DNA from: Segnochrobactrum spirostomi
GTDB taxonomy: Bacteria; Pseudomonadota; Alphaproteobacteria; Rhizobiales; Segnochrobactraceae
Direction: 5' to 3'
Length of the DNA stretch: 64,000 bases
Assembly (NCBI RefSeq): GCF_009600605.1
Contig: NZ_VWNA01000003.1
Coordinates: forward strand, 310,001-374,000
How positions within the stretch are numbered: position 1 is the first letter of the stretch; every line of letters starts with the position of its first letter. This document shows, in pieces, positions 7,708 through 16,128 of this stretch. The translations under genes were made by a program, and so were the position numbers. The notes under the pieces are model-generated. The model saw only the letters and a program-made list of their open reading frames with translations. It ran no database searches and had not been told where the DNA came from.

Positions 7708-8856
7708 ATGAACGGATCGATCTTCCCGATGGTGAACCGCCGTCGCCTGCTGCAATTGTCTGCCGCGGGAACGGCCTTGACCGTGCTTCAGGTCGGTTTT
7801 GGCCGCGGCGCGTTCGCCGACACCGGGCCGGCGCTGACCTGGATCAGCCCGCGCGGCTATGTCGAGACGCCGGACGATTTCCACTATCGCATCGCCGAGA
7901 AGCTCGGCTTCTTCGGCGATCTCAAGGTCGAATATCTCGCCGGTCCGCAGGATGGCACGGCGAGCGTCAAGTTCGTCGATCAGGGGCAGGCGCAGCTCGG
8001 CGCGCCGTCTCCGGGCGTGTTCGCCCTCGGCGTCGACCACGGCCTCGACATCGCGTTCTTCTTCGCCAAGCACCCGGTCGACATCTTCAGCTTTGCGTTC
8101 CGCAAGGGGCAGGCGGTGAAGGATCCGCGTGAGCTCGCCGGCAAGACCGTGCTGCTCGGCAGCATCGGCTGGAAGCCGATCGTCGATGCCGAGGTGGCGC
8201 AGGTCGGCGTCGATCCGGCCACGGTCAATTCGGTCGAGGCCGGCGCCGGCTGGGCGCAGGCGCTCGCCGCCGGCAACGGCGATGCGGCCCTGGTCTGGGA
8301 AGGCTTGCGCTCACAATGGGCCGCGCAGGGCCTCGATTTCGATTATCTGTCGCTGGTGAAGACCTCCAAGTTCCCCGCGAACGGCGAGATCCTCAAGAAG
8401 TCGTCGCTCGCGGACCCGGCGAAGCGCCAATTGTACGCCGATTATGCCCGCGGCCTCGCCAAGGGCTATGCCTTCGCCTACGCCAACCCGCGCGCCGCCG
8501 CGGCGATCGTCGACGAGGCGTTTCCGAGCATCGCCGGCAAGGGCACGCCGGAGGAGCGCACCGAATATATCGTGCAGCTCTCGAACACGACGCGCGGCCC
8601 CTATACGGACACGAAGGGCTGGGGCTACCAGCACGTGCCGCAATATCAGGAGTTCTTCGACATCGCGCTCAAGATCGGGACGATCTCGAAGCCGATCGAC
8701 GCCTCGAAGGTCGTCCTCAACGACGTGGTGCCTTACGCCAACGAGTTCGACAAGGCGGCGCTGAAGGCGCAGGCGGAGGCCTATCCGCTGCCGGATGCCT
8801 ACAAGGCCGTCGACATCGCAGCGATCCGCGCCCGCAACCCGGTCGCTTATCCGTGA
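7708..8856 (+). CDS. NitT/TauT-type ABC transporter substrate-binding protein, Tat-exported
   Basis: 382 residues from the ATG at 7708 (GATGAG ribosome region just before). The signal has consecutive arginines (NRRRLLQL, residues 10-17), an Ala/Leu core and a GAFAD cleavage site near residue 37, typical of Tat export. The body has the NMT1/SsuA-like fold: AEKLGFFGDLKVEYLAGPQDG, QLGAPSPGVF, ELAGKTVLLGSIGWKP, GAGWAQALAAGNGDAALVWEG. Such proteins bind nitrate, sulfonates, taurine, pyrimidine precursors and similar small solutes; the ligand is not evident here. It is followed by its ATPase (4-base overlap) and its permease. Confidence 0.85.
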   Translation: MNGSIFPMVNRRRLLQLSAAGTALTVLQVGFGRGAFADTGPALTWISPRGYVETPDDFHYRIAEKLGFFGDLKVEYLAGPQDGTASVKFVDQGQAQLGAPSPGVFALGVDHGLDIAFFFAKHPVDIFSFAFRKGQAVKDPRELAGKTVLLGSIGWKPIVDAEVAQVGVDPATVNSVEAGAGWAQALAAGNGDAALVWEGLRSQWAAQGLDFDYLSLVKTSKFPANGEILKKSSLADPAKRQLYADYARGLAKGYAFAYANPRAAAAIVDEAFPSIAGKGTPEERTEYIVQLSNTTRGPYTDTKGWGYQHVPQYQEFFDIALKIGTISKPIDASKVVLNDVVPYANEFDKAALKAQAEAYPLPDAYKAVDIAAIRARNPVAYP

Positions 8857-9608
8857 GCCTCGCGATCGACGTCAAAGGCGCGAACAAGGTCTATCGCTCC
8901 GGCACGGACCTCGTTCCCGCTTTGAGCGGTGTCTCGTTCTCGGTCGAGGCGGGGGAGTTCGTCTCCCTCCTCGGCCCATCGGGCTGCGGCAAGTCCACGC
9001 TGTTGTGGGCGATCGCCGGTCTCAAGCCGCTCGATTCCGGCACGGTGTGGCTCGGTACGAAGGCGGTGACGGCGCCCCAGCCGGAGATGTCCATCATCTT
9101 CCAGGAGCCGACGCTGCTGCCGTGGCGCTCGGTCGGCGACAACATCGCGCTGCCGCTCGAACTGCGTCCCGCCGCCCGCGACGGCGCCCGGGAGCGCATC
9201 GCGCGGCTGATCCGCCGGGTCGGGCTCGAAGGGTTTGAGAGCCGCTATCCGAAGGAGCTCTCGGGCGGCATGCAGCAGCGCGCCTCGATCGTGCGGGCGC
9301 TCGCGGCGGATCCGTCCGTCCTCCTGCTCGACGAGCCGTTCAGCGCCCTCGACCCGTTCACCCGGGAGGACATGAACCTGCTCCTGCAGGATCTCTGGCT
9401 CGAGACCCGCAAGACCATGGTTCTCGTCACCCATTCGATCGAGGAGGCGATCCTCCTCTCCGATCGGATCATCGTGATGACGCCGCGTCCGGGCCGCATC
9501 CGGCTCGAGCGCGAGGTCGATCTGCCGCGGCCGAGGACGCTCGATCTGCTGTCTTCGCCGGAATTCTTCTCGATCGCCGCCGACGTGCGGCGCGCCATCG
9601 TCCATTGA
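8853..9608 (+). CDS. NitT/TauT-type ABC transporter ATP-binding protein
   Basis: 251 residues starting at a GTG (8853) that overlaps the binding-protein stop as GTGA, indicating translational coupling. Walker A GPSGCGKST (residues 41-49), Q-loop IFQEPTLLPWRSV, signature LSGGMQQR near 136, Walker B LLLLDEP near 157 and the H-loop VLVTHSIEEA are all intact, so it should be an active ATPase. Residue pattern and length are those of SsuB/TauB. Confidence 0.9.
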   Translation: MSLAIDVKGANKVYRSGTDLVPALSGVSFSVEAGEFVSLLGPSGCGKSTLLWAIAGLKPLDSGTVWLGTKAVTAPQPEMSIIFQEPTLLPWRSVGDNIALPLELRPAARDGARERIARLIRRVGLEGFESRYPKELSGGMQQRASIVRALAADPSVLLLDEPFSALDPFTREDMNLLLQDLWLETRKTMVLVTHSIEEAILLSDRIIVMTPRPGRIRLEREVDLPRPRTLDLLSSPEFFSIAADVRRAIVH

Positions 9609-9693
9609 ACGTGCGTGGGGTCCGCCGGCCACGGACCGGAACGGCGGACCGCGCTTCGGGCAAACGGGCGGCTTGTTTCGCGTGGGAGACGTC

Positions 9694-10509
9694 ATGAGCA
9701 CTGTATCGAGCGGAAGCGAGGAACTCGCGGGCCTCTCGACCATCGGGCAATCGGTGGTGCGCCGTGTCGCCTGGCGTGAAACCGCCCTCATTCTGCTCGT
9801 CGCCGTGATCGCGCTCGGCGGGCTCGAAATCTACCTGCGGGTCGCCGAGGTGCCCCTCTACGTGCTGCCGCCGCCGAGCGTCATCGCGGTGGCGCTCTAC
9901 CACGAGTTCGGCCTTCTCGTGCCGCATATCCTGATGACGCTGTTCGAACTGGTGACGGGCTTTGCCGTCGGAGCTTCGATCGGCTTCGCGCTCGCCATCG
10001 TCGTCACGCAATTTCCGCTCGTGGAGCGGATCGTGACGCCTTACATCCTCCTGATGGTGACGACGCCGATGATCGCGCTCGTGCCGCTGCTGATTCTCAA
10101 GCTCGGCTTCGGGCCGGAGCCGCGGATCGTGGCGGTGGCGCTCGCCGCCGGTCCGATGGTCATGCTCAATTCCGCGACCGGTTTCCGCCGCACCGACGAG
10201 GCGCGCATCGCCCTCGCGCGGTCGTTCGGCGCCAGCACGCTGCAGGTCTTCCTGAAGATCCGCATTCCCCAATCGATGCCGATGGTCATCGCCGGCCTCA
10301 CCGTCGGCGCGATCTTCGGGCTCCTCACCGCGGTCGCGGCGGAGATGGCGGGCGGTCAATCCGGGATCGGAACACGGCTCGTCTATTATTCGTCGATGAT
10401 GCAGATGCCGCAGTTCTTCGCCACCATCGTCGTGCTCGCCGGGATCGGCATCGGCCTGCACCTCGTCTTCGCCTTCATCGGCCGCAAGCTGGTCCCCTGG
10501 ACCGCGTGA
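9694..10509 (+). CDS. NitT/TauT-type ABC transporter permease
   Basis: 271 residues from the ATG at 9694 with GGGAGA upstream. About six hydrophobic segments (ALILLVAVIALGG, FAVGASIGFALAIVV, YILLMVTTPMIALVPLLI and others) and the cytoplasmic EAA-type loop (ARSFGASTLQVFLKIRIP) that contacts the ATPase. It completes the binding protein-ATPase-permease operon, 85 bases downstream of the ATPase gene. Confidence 0.9.
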   Translation: MSTVSSGSEELAGLSTIGQSVVRRVAWRETALILLVAVIALGGLEIYLRVAEVPLYVLPPPSVIAVALYHEFGLLVPHILMTLFELVTGFAVGASIGFALAIVVTQFPLVERIVTPYILLMVTTPMIALVPLLILKLGFGPEPRIVAVALAAGPMVMLNSATGFRRTDEARIALARSFGASTLQVFLKIRIPQSMPMVIAGLTVGAIFGLLTAVAAEMAGGQSGIGTRLVYYSSMMQMPQFFATIVVLAGIGIGLHLVFAFIGRKLVPWTA

Positions 10510-10610
10510 CCGCCGCCGCCGTGTCGTCCATGCGAGCCCGGTCTGGATCTCGTCCGCGCCGCCAGGCCGGCGCGCGGGCGCCTCTTGCCGCTCGGCCTTT
10601 CGTAATGTAG

Positions 10611-10644
10611 TCTCAATATCTCAATGCAGATTGAGATATTGAGA
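10611..10644. promoter_or_regulatory. ArsR operator palindrome
   Basis: Perfect 15-bp inverted repeat TCTCAATATCTCAAT - GCAG - ATTGAGATATTGAGA ending one base before the arsR ATG. Each arm contains TCTCAAT twice. Its position over the expected promoter/start region implies autorepression of the arsenic operon, relieved by arsenite. Confidence 0.8.
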
Positions 10645-10645
10645 T

Positions 10646-11005
10646 ATGGACGAAGCGGACGCGCTGACGGCCTTTGCCGCTCTCTCCCAGGAAACCCGTC
10701 TTCGGGTGGTCCGGCTTCTCGTGCGCGCCGGCCCGGCCGGCATGCCTGCGGGCGCGATCGCCGAGGCGGTCGGCGCGGCCTCGTCGTCGCGGATGTCGTT
10801 CCATCTCGCCCAGCTCGAACACAGCGGTCTCGTCCGGTCCCGTCGGGATGGCCGCTCGATCATCTACAGCGCGGTCTATCCGGCGTTGTCCGACCTCGTG
10901 TCGTTCCTGATGCGGGAGTGCTGCGACGGGCATCCGGAGGTTTGCGCACCGGCCGTTGCGGCATTGTCTTGCATCTGCACGTCGACTGGGGATCGCCATG
11001 ATTGA
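10646..11005 (+). CDS. arsR: ArsR-family arsenic-responsive repressor
   Basis: 119 residues with a winged helix (LSQETRLRVVRLLVRAGPAG, SSSRMSFHLAQLEHSGLVRSRRDGRSIIYS). Cysteines are clustered at the C-terminus (RECCDGHPEVC and a later CIC), probably the arsenite-sensing thiols; the classical ELCVCDL site of the E. coli protein is absent, so the sensor is of the C-terminal type. The next gene overlaps its end by 8 bases. The palindrome immediately upstream is the presumed operator. Confidence 0.9.
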   Translation: MDEADALTAFAALSQETRLRVVRLLVRAGPAGMPAGAIAEAVGAASSSRMSFHLAQLEHSGLVRSRRDGRSIIYSAVYPALSDLVSFLMRECCDGHPEVCAPAVAALSCICTSTGDRHD

Positions 11006-11960
11006 TAAGACGGCCGTTTATAGCGTGTTGTTCCTCTGTACCGGCAATTCCGCCCGTTCGATCTTGGCGGAAAGCATTCTGCGGAAAGAGGGGGCTGGCC
11101 GTTTTCGAGCCTTCTCTGCGGGAAGCCGACCCAAAGGCGAGGTGAATCCTCTTGCCCTCAAAGTGCTGCAGAGCCACGACTATCCAGTCGACGGCCTGCG
11201 CTCGAAGAGCTGGGATGAATTCGACGGTTCGAATGCACCGGAGATGAATTTTGTCTTCACAGTTTGCGATGATGCGGCCGGCGAAGTCTGCCCGGTGTGG
11301 CCCGGCCAGCCGATGACCGCGCACTGGGGCATCGAGGACCCCGCTGCGGTTCAGGGCACGGAGCTGCGCAAGGAGGCTGCGTTCGTCGCGGCCTTCCGCT
11401 ATCTCCGCAACCGCATCTCTGCGTTCATCGCTCTTCCCATCGCGTCCCTCGACCGTCTGTCGCTTGCTGCTGCACTTCGCGACATCGGGGAGATCGGGGA
11501 AGCCGCGTCCCTCGAGCGAACGCCGCATGATATGGATGTGATCATCTACCACAATCCCGACTGCGGCACGTCGCGCAATACCCTCGCCATGATCCGCAAT
11601 GCGGGGGTCGAGCCCCACGTCATCGAATATCTCAAGACGCCGCCGTCCCGGGCGTTGCTCGCGCAAATGATCGCTCGGGCCGGTCTTTCCGTCCGCGATG
11701 TCCTCCGTGAAAAGGGGACGCCTTATACCGATCTCGGTCTCGGTCTCGGCGATCCGGCCCTGACCGACGAACAACTGCTCGATGCGATGATGGCCCATCC
11801 GATCCTCATCAACAGGCCACTCGTCGTGTCACCGAAGGGTGTCCGGCTGTGCCGCCCGTCCGAGGCTGTGCTCGATCTCCTGCCGCCGCAGCGCGGCGCG
11901 TTCGCCAAGGAAGACGGCGAGCCGGTGGTGGACGCGCATGGTCGTCGGATCTCACCCTGA
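10998..11960 (+). CDS. arsC: Double arsenate reductase: thioredoxin-type ArsC fused to glutaredoxin-type ArsC
   Basis: 320 residues from the ATG at 10998. Residues 6-150 are a low-molecular-weight-phosphatase-like ArsC: P-loop CTGNSARS (C14-R20), a CDDAAGEVC redox cysteine pair (C90 and C98) and the HWGIEDPAA motif. Residues 180-320 are an independent glutaredoxin-dependent ArsC: YHNPDCGTSRN with C189, IEYLKTPPSRA, NRPLVVSPKGVRLCRP. Both active sites look intact, so the protein should reduce arsenate by two electron-donor routes before export as arsenite by the Acr3 gene downstream. Overlap with arsR implies coupled translation. Confidence 0.9.
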   Translation: MIDKTAVYSVLFLCTGNSARSILAESILRKEGAGRFRAFSAGSRPKGEVNPLALKVLQSHDYPVDGLRSKSWDEFDGSNAPEMNFVFTVCDDAAGEVCPVWPGQPMTAHWGIEDPAAVQGTELRKEAAFVAAFRYLRNRISAFIALPIASLDRLSLAAALRDIGEIGEAASLERTPHDMDVIIYHNPDCGTSRNTLAMIRNAGVEPHVIEYLKTPPSRALLAQMIARAGLSVRDVLREKGTPYTDLGLGLGDPALTDEQLLDAMMAHPILINRPLVVSPKGVRLCRPSEAVLDLLPPQRGAFAKEDGEPVVDAHGRRISP

Positions 11961-11976
11961 CGACCGGTATCGCCCC

Positions 11977-13029
11977 ATGTCCGTCTTCGAACGCTATCTG
12001 ACCCTCTGGGTCGCCCTTTGCATCGTCGCCGGCGTGGTGCTCGGGCATCTCGCGCCGGGGGTCTTCCACATCGTCGGCGCGGTCGAGGTCGCGCAGGTCA
12101 ACCTGCCGGTGGCGGTGCTGATCTGGCTGATGATCGTGCCGATGCTCATCAAGATCGACTTCGCCGCCCTCGGCGCCGTCGGCAAGCATTGGCGCGGCAT
12201 CGGCGTCACGCTGTTCGTCAACTGGGCCGTGAAGCCGTTTTCGATGGCGCTGCTCGGTTGGGTCTTCATCGGCGGGGTGTTCCGCGGATGGCTGCCGGCG
12301 AACCAGATCGACAGCTACATCGCGGGCCTGATCCTGCTCGCCGCGGCGCCCTGCACGGCCATGGTCTTTGTGTGGTCCAATCTCACCAAGGGCGAGCCGC
12401 ATTTCACCCTGTCGCAGGTGGCGCTGAACGACGCCATCATGGTCGTGGCGTTCGCGCCCGTGGTGGGGCTGCTGCTCGGTCTCTCCGCCATCACCGTGCC
12501 GTGGGGCACCTTGGTGCTGTCCGTCGGGCTCTACATCATCATTCCGGTCATCGTCGCGCAGGGTTTGAGGCGCAGGCTATTGGCGACCGGAGGATCCGCG
12601 GCGCTCGATCGCGCGCTCGCCAAGCTCGGCCCGCTGTCGCTGGTGGCCCTGCTTGCCACCCTGGTGCTGCTGTTCGGCTTCCAGGGCGAGGCCATCGTCG
12701 CTCAGCCGCTGGTGATCGCGCTCTTGGCGGTGCCGATCCTGATCCAGGTCTATTTCAACGCGGGGCTCGCTTATGTCCTCAACCGCGTCACGGGGGAGGC
12801 GCATTGCGTCGCCGGCCCCTCGGCCCTGATCGGCGCGTCGAATTTCTTCGAGCTCGCCGTGGCCGCCGCGATCTCTCTGTTCGGCTTCTCGTCCGGCGCC
12901 GCGCTGGCGACCGTCGTCGGCGTTCTCATCGAGGTGCCGGTGATGCTCTCGGTCGTCTGGATCGTCAACCGCTCCAAGACTTGGTACGAGCGGGGCGTCT
13001 CTGACCCGAGCCGGGCGGGGAGAGCTTAA
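11977..13029 (+). CDS. acr3: Arsenite efflux permease, ACR3 family
   Basis: 350 residues, about ten membrane segments. The ATG at 11977 gives the usual MSVFERYLTLWVALC start. Conserved features: the APCTAMVFVW segment with the arsenite-binding cysteine, QVALNDAIM, and GASNFFELAVA with the functional glutamate. It exports arsenite using the proton motive force. Last gene of the arsenic operon; its stop overlaps by 4 bases the stop of the convergent toxin gene. Confidence 0.93.
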   Translation: MSVFERYLTLWVALCIVAGVVLGHLAPGVFHIVGAVEVAQVNLPVAVLIWLMIVPMLIKIDFAALGAVGKHWRGIGVTLFVNWAVKPFSMALLGWVFIGGVFRGWLPANQIDSYIAGLILLAAAPCTAMVFVWSNLTKGEPHFTLSQVALNDAIMVVAFAPVVGLLLGLSAITVPWGTLVLSVGLYIIIPVIVAQGLRRRLLATGGSAALDRALAKLGPLSLVALLATLVLLFGFQGEAIVAQPLVIALLAVPILIQVYFNAGLAYVLNRVTGEAHCVAGPSALIGASNFFELAVAAAISLFGFSSGAALATVVGVLIEVPVMLSVVWIVNRSKTWYERGVSDPSRAGRA

Positions 13030-13469
13030 TCTGGTCCCGAAATGGTTTTTGCGTGCGGGGTCCATGGATCGAACACCATAAGGCCGGCGGCTGCGAAGGC
13101 GCTGTGATCGCGCGTCGCCACGGCGAAGCCCCTGGAGGACGCGATCGCGGCGATGTAGCCGTCAGGCGTCGGGAAGCCCTTGCCTGCCGCGCGAGCTCTG
13201 ACGGCGAGTTCTGCATATTGGTGGGCTGCTGCGCGATCGAACGGCAAGATGCGGTCAGCAAAGAGCTCCAGGGCGCCATCGAGAGCGGTGGCGAGAGCTC
13301 GCTTGCGCTTTCCCTCCGGCAGCGCGGCGATCCCGAACATGAGCTCCGCGACCGATACGGTGGAGAGATAAAGAGTTTCGGCGATCTGCTCGTCGAGCCA
13401 CGCCTGGACCCTGGTGTCAGGTTCGGGCTTCATCGCCTCCGAGATGACGTTGGTGTCGAGGACGATCAT
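13026..13469 (-). CDS. PIN-domain ribonuclease toxin, VapC/FitB type
   Basis: 147 residues, starts MIVLDTNVISEAMKPEPD, the FitB-type opening with the first catalytic Asp (D5). Further acidic residues are at VAELMFG (Glu), TPDGYIAA (Asp) and ATRDHSAF (Asp), completing the four-residue PIN metal site. VapC/FitB toxins cleave RNA and are neutralised by the cognate antitoxin, encoded just upstream with a 4-base overlap. Confidence 0.9.
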   Translation of the reverse strand: MIVLDTNVISEAMKPEPDTRVQAWLDEQIAETLYLSTVSVAELMFGIAALPEGKRKRALATALDGALELFADRILPFDRAAAHQYAELAVRARAAGKGFPTPDGYIAAIASSRGFAVATRDHSAFAAAGLMVFDPWTPHAKTISGPD

Positions 13470-13720
13470 TCGAAGCTCAGCGGCTCGGCAGGCGTTTTGT
13501 CCCCCGCCTGACCGAGCGCCTCGACGTCTTCGTTGGTCAGGCCGAGGGCGCGGCTGCGTTCGGCGAGCGCCGTGCCGATCCGAAGGCGCGTTTCGGGCCG
13601 CACGGCAGCCTCGAGGATTGCGCGCATCTCCGCCTCCGTGCTCCGGCCGTGTTTCGCCGCGCGCACCTTGAGGGCGCGGTGCGCGGCTTCCGAGAGGTTT
13701 CGGATTGTAACGGCAGCCAT
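13466..13720 (-). CDS. Ribbon-helix-helix antitoxin, FitA type
   Basis: 84 residues. MAAVTIRNLSEAAHRALKVRAAKHGRS is the N-terminal ribbon-helix-helix typical of FitA/StbC, followed by TEAEMRAILEAAV and a flexible acidic C-terminus expected to wrap the toxin. Its stop overlaps the toxin start. FitA proteins bind the pair's own promoter; a possible site is the region at about 13745-13790 with two ATATCAGT/CTATCAGT elements. Confidence 0.88.
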   Translation of the reverse strand: MAAVTIRNLSEAAHRALKVRAAKHGRSTEAEMRAILEAAVRPETRLRIGTALAERSRALGLTNEDVEALGQAGDKTPAEPLSFE

Positions 13721-13832
13721 GGCTGCATCTCCGGCAGGCTCGATCGCAATGATATCAGTTTAGTCCCGATGCTATCAGTGATCAATCTGCATGAACCGGC
13801 CGTTCGGGAAATGTCAGGTCTCGGCCGCACCC

Positions 13833-15131
13833 TCAGTTCTTCCCCACCGGCGGGCGATAGGCGGCGGGATCGACGAGGGCGGGGCGGCCGTCGAGGGTGA
13901 GGCGGGCGTGGCGTGGCGCGGTCTCGGCGATGACGCGGCCGCGGCGGACGACGGCGAGGCGCGTCGCGCGCAGGCGCACCGCCTCGATCGGGTCGGCGGC
14001 CTGAAGCAGCACGAAATCGGCGTTGCAGCCGGCGGCGAGGCCGTAGCCCTCGAGGCCGAGGATGGCGGCCGGGACCGTCGTCACCGCCTCGAAAGCCCAG
14101 CGGATCGCCTCGCGGCTCGTCATCGGCACCGCATGGACGCCCATGTGGGCGACGTCGAGCATGTCGGCGCCGCCGAGGCCGTACCAGGGGTCCATGGTGC
14201 AGTCCTGACCGAACGCGACCGGGATGCCGAGCGCGCGCATTTCCGGAATGCGGGTGAGCCCGCGACGGCGCGGATAGGTGTCGTGGCGGCCTTGCAGGGT
14301 GATGTTGATGAGCGGGTTGGCGATCGCCGCGACGCCCGCCTCGCGCATCAGCGGCAGCAGCTTGGAGACGTAATAATTGTCCATCGAGTGCATGGAGGTC
14401 AGGTGCGAGCCGACCGCGCGCCCGCCGAGACCGAGGCGCTGGGTCTCGGCCGCCAGCGTCTCGATGTGGCGCGACATCGGATCGTCGCTCTCGTCGCAAT
14501 GCAGGTCGATCATCAGGCCGCGCTTCGCCGCGATCTCGCACAGCGCGGTTACGGAGGCCGCGCCGTCGGCCATGGTGCGCTCGAAATGCGGGATGCCGCC
14601 GACGACGTCGACGCCCATGTCGAGGGCTCGGTCGAGATTGCGCGCCGCCGTGGGCGCGCGGAAATAGCCGTCCTGGGGGAAGGCGACGAGCTGGAGGTCG
14701 AGATAGGGCTTCACCTTCGCCTTGGCCTCGAGGAGCGCCTCGACGGCGAGCAGGCGGTCGTCGCAGACGTCGACGTGGCTGCGCACGGCGAGGAGGCCCT
14801 GCGAGACGGCGAGGTCGCAATAGCGCAGCGCGCGCTCGATCACCTCCTCGTGGGTGAGGAGCGGCTTCAGCTCGCCCCACAGCGCGATGCCCTCGAGCAG
14901 GGTGCCCGATTGGTTGAGCCGCGGCAGCCCGAGCGACAGCGTGGCGTCCATGTGGAAATGGCAATCGACGAAGGGCGGGGCGACGAGAAGCCCGCCGGCG
15001 TCGATCACGCGCCCGGCCTCGGCCGCGATCCCCGGCTCGATCGCGGCGATCCGGCCACCGGTGACCGCGATGTCCTGGCCGGTGCGACCGTCGGGCAGGG
15101 TCGCATTCTTGACGAGAAGGTCGAAGGTCAT
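13833..15131 (-). CDS. Amidohydrolase, cytosine deaminase family
   Basis: 432 residues of the COG0402/CodA-like type. Metal-binding motifs: PPFVDCHFHMDATL (HxH), LHCDESDD, the SHLTSMH histidine and FGQDCTMDPW (Asp). The N- and C-terminal pieces form the usual composite beta domain. CodA-type enzymes deaminate cytosine or related pyrimidines and triazines; the DCHFHMD and GQDC elements are shared with bacterial cytosine deaminase. It ends the operon of the BMP-type nucleoside transporter, consistent with use of an imported nucleobase, but the true substrate is unproven. Confidence 0.8.
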   Translation of the reverse strand: MTFDLLVKNATLPDGRTGQDIAVTGGRIAAIEPGIAAEAGRVIDAGGLLVAPPFVDCHFHMDATLSLGLPRLNQSGTLLEGIALWGELKPLLTHEEVIERALRYCDLAVSQGLLAVRSHVDVCDDRLLAVEALLEAKAKVKPYLDLQLVAFPQDGYFRAPTAARNLDRALDMGVDVVGGIPHFERTMADGAASVTALCEIAAKRGLMIDLHCDESDDPMSRHIETLAAETQRLGLGGRAVGSHLTSMHSMDNYYVSKLLPLMREAGVAAIANPLINITLQGRHDTYPRRRGLTRIPEMRALGIPVAFGQDCTMDPWYGLGGADMLDVAHMGVHAVPMTSREAIRWAFEAVTTVPAAILGLEGYGLAAGCNADFVLLQAADPIEAVRLRATRLAVVRRGRVIAETAPRHARLTLDGRPALVDPAAYRPPVGKN

Positions 15132-15210
15132 CGCGGAGATCCGAGGCTCGGGGTCGGAAGGGCGAGCGAGCCGGCGCCTTGTCTGCGGCGCCGGCCGGTC
15201 GCGTCGGACG

Positions 15211-16128
15211 TCAGTGCTTGTCCTGGCGCAGATAGACGTCGCCGAGGTGCGAAGGCTGCGCCGGGCCGCGCCGGCCGATGGCCGACGAGGCGACGAGGAC
15301 GATCAGCGTCAGCCCATAAGGCAGCATCATCATGAGATAGGTCGGCACGTCGGCGCCGATCGCCTGGAGGCGGGGAACGAGCGCGTCGGCGCCGCCGAAG
15401 AGGAGCGCGCCGAGGAGCGCGCGGCGCGGTTCCCAGCGGGCGAAGATGACGAGCGCGACGGCGATCCAGCCGCGCCCGGCGACCATGCCCTCGATCCAGA
15501 CATGGCTTGCCGCCACCGAGAGATAGACCCCGGCGAGGCCACACAGGGCGCCGCAGGCGGTGACCGCGGCGAGCTGCACGAGCTGGACATCGACGCCCGC
15601 GATGTCGGCGGTGCCCGGATCTTCGCCGACGGCGCGCAGGCGCAGGCCGGCGCGGGTCCGCGTCAGCCACCACCACAGGGCGACGACGAGGACGAGGGCG
15701 AACACCACGAGGGGGTCCTGATGCGCGATGAGCCGCCACGGTCCCGGCTTCGAATCGTCGCCGAATTGCGGGATGCCGGCGAAGGTCTGCTGGATGAAGG
15801 GCCGCCCGACCGAGCCGGTGAAGCCGAGGCCGAGCGCGACGACGGCGAGGCCGGCGAGCGTCTGGTCGGCGCGGAAGACGACGACGGCGAGCCCGAACAA
15901 CAGCGACAGCACGACCGCCGCGCCGATGCCGGCGGCGACCGCGAGCCACGGATCGAAGCCGTTGATGACGGCGACCGCGCCGACCATGGCGCCGACCGCC
16001 ATCAACCCTTCCGGGCCGAGATTGAGCACGCCGGCGCGCTCGGAGATGATGAGGCCGAGGCTCGCGAGCAGGAGCGGCGTCGCATAGCTCGGGATGATGG
16101 TGAGCCAGCCGATCAGGAAATTCGTCAT
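15211..16128 (-). CDS. Nucleoside-type (BMP family) ABC transporter permease 2
   Basis: 305 residues from the ATG at 16128; earlier in-frame codons belong to the overlapping upstream permease. Nine or so hydrophobic segments, with the family sequences PLLLASLGLIISERAGVLNLGPEGLMAVGAM and RAVGEDPGTADIAGVDV seen in NupQ/YufQ-type permeases. It overlaps permease 1 by 4 bases (ATGA). Together with permease 1, the ATPase and the BMP binding protein it forms a complete importer. Confidence 0.9.
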   Translation of the reverse strand: MTNFLIGWLTIIPSYATPLLLASLGLIISERAGVLNLGPEGLMAVGAMVGAVAVINGFDPWLAVAAGIGAAVVLSLLFGLAVVVFRADQTLAGLAVVALGLGFTGSVGRPFIQQTFAGIPQFGDDSKPGPWRLIAHQDPLVVFALVLVVALWWWLTRTRAGLRLRAVGEDPGTADIAGVDVQLVQLAAVTACGALCGLAGVYLSVAASHVWIEGMVAGRGWIAVALVIFARWEPRRALLGALLFGGADALVPRLQAIGADVPTYLMMMLPYGLTLIVLVASSAIGRRGPAQPSHLGDVYLRQDKH

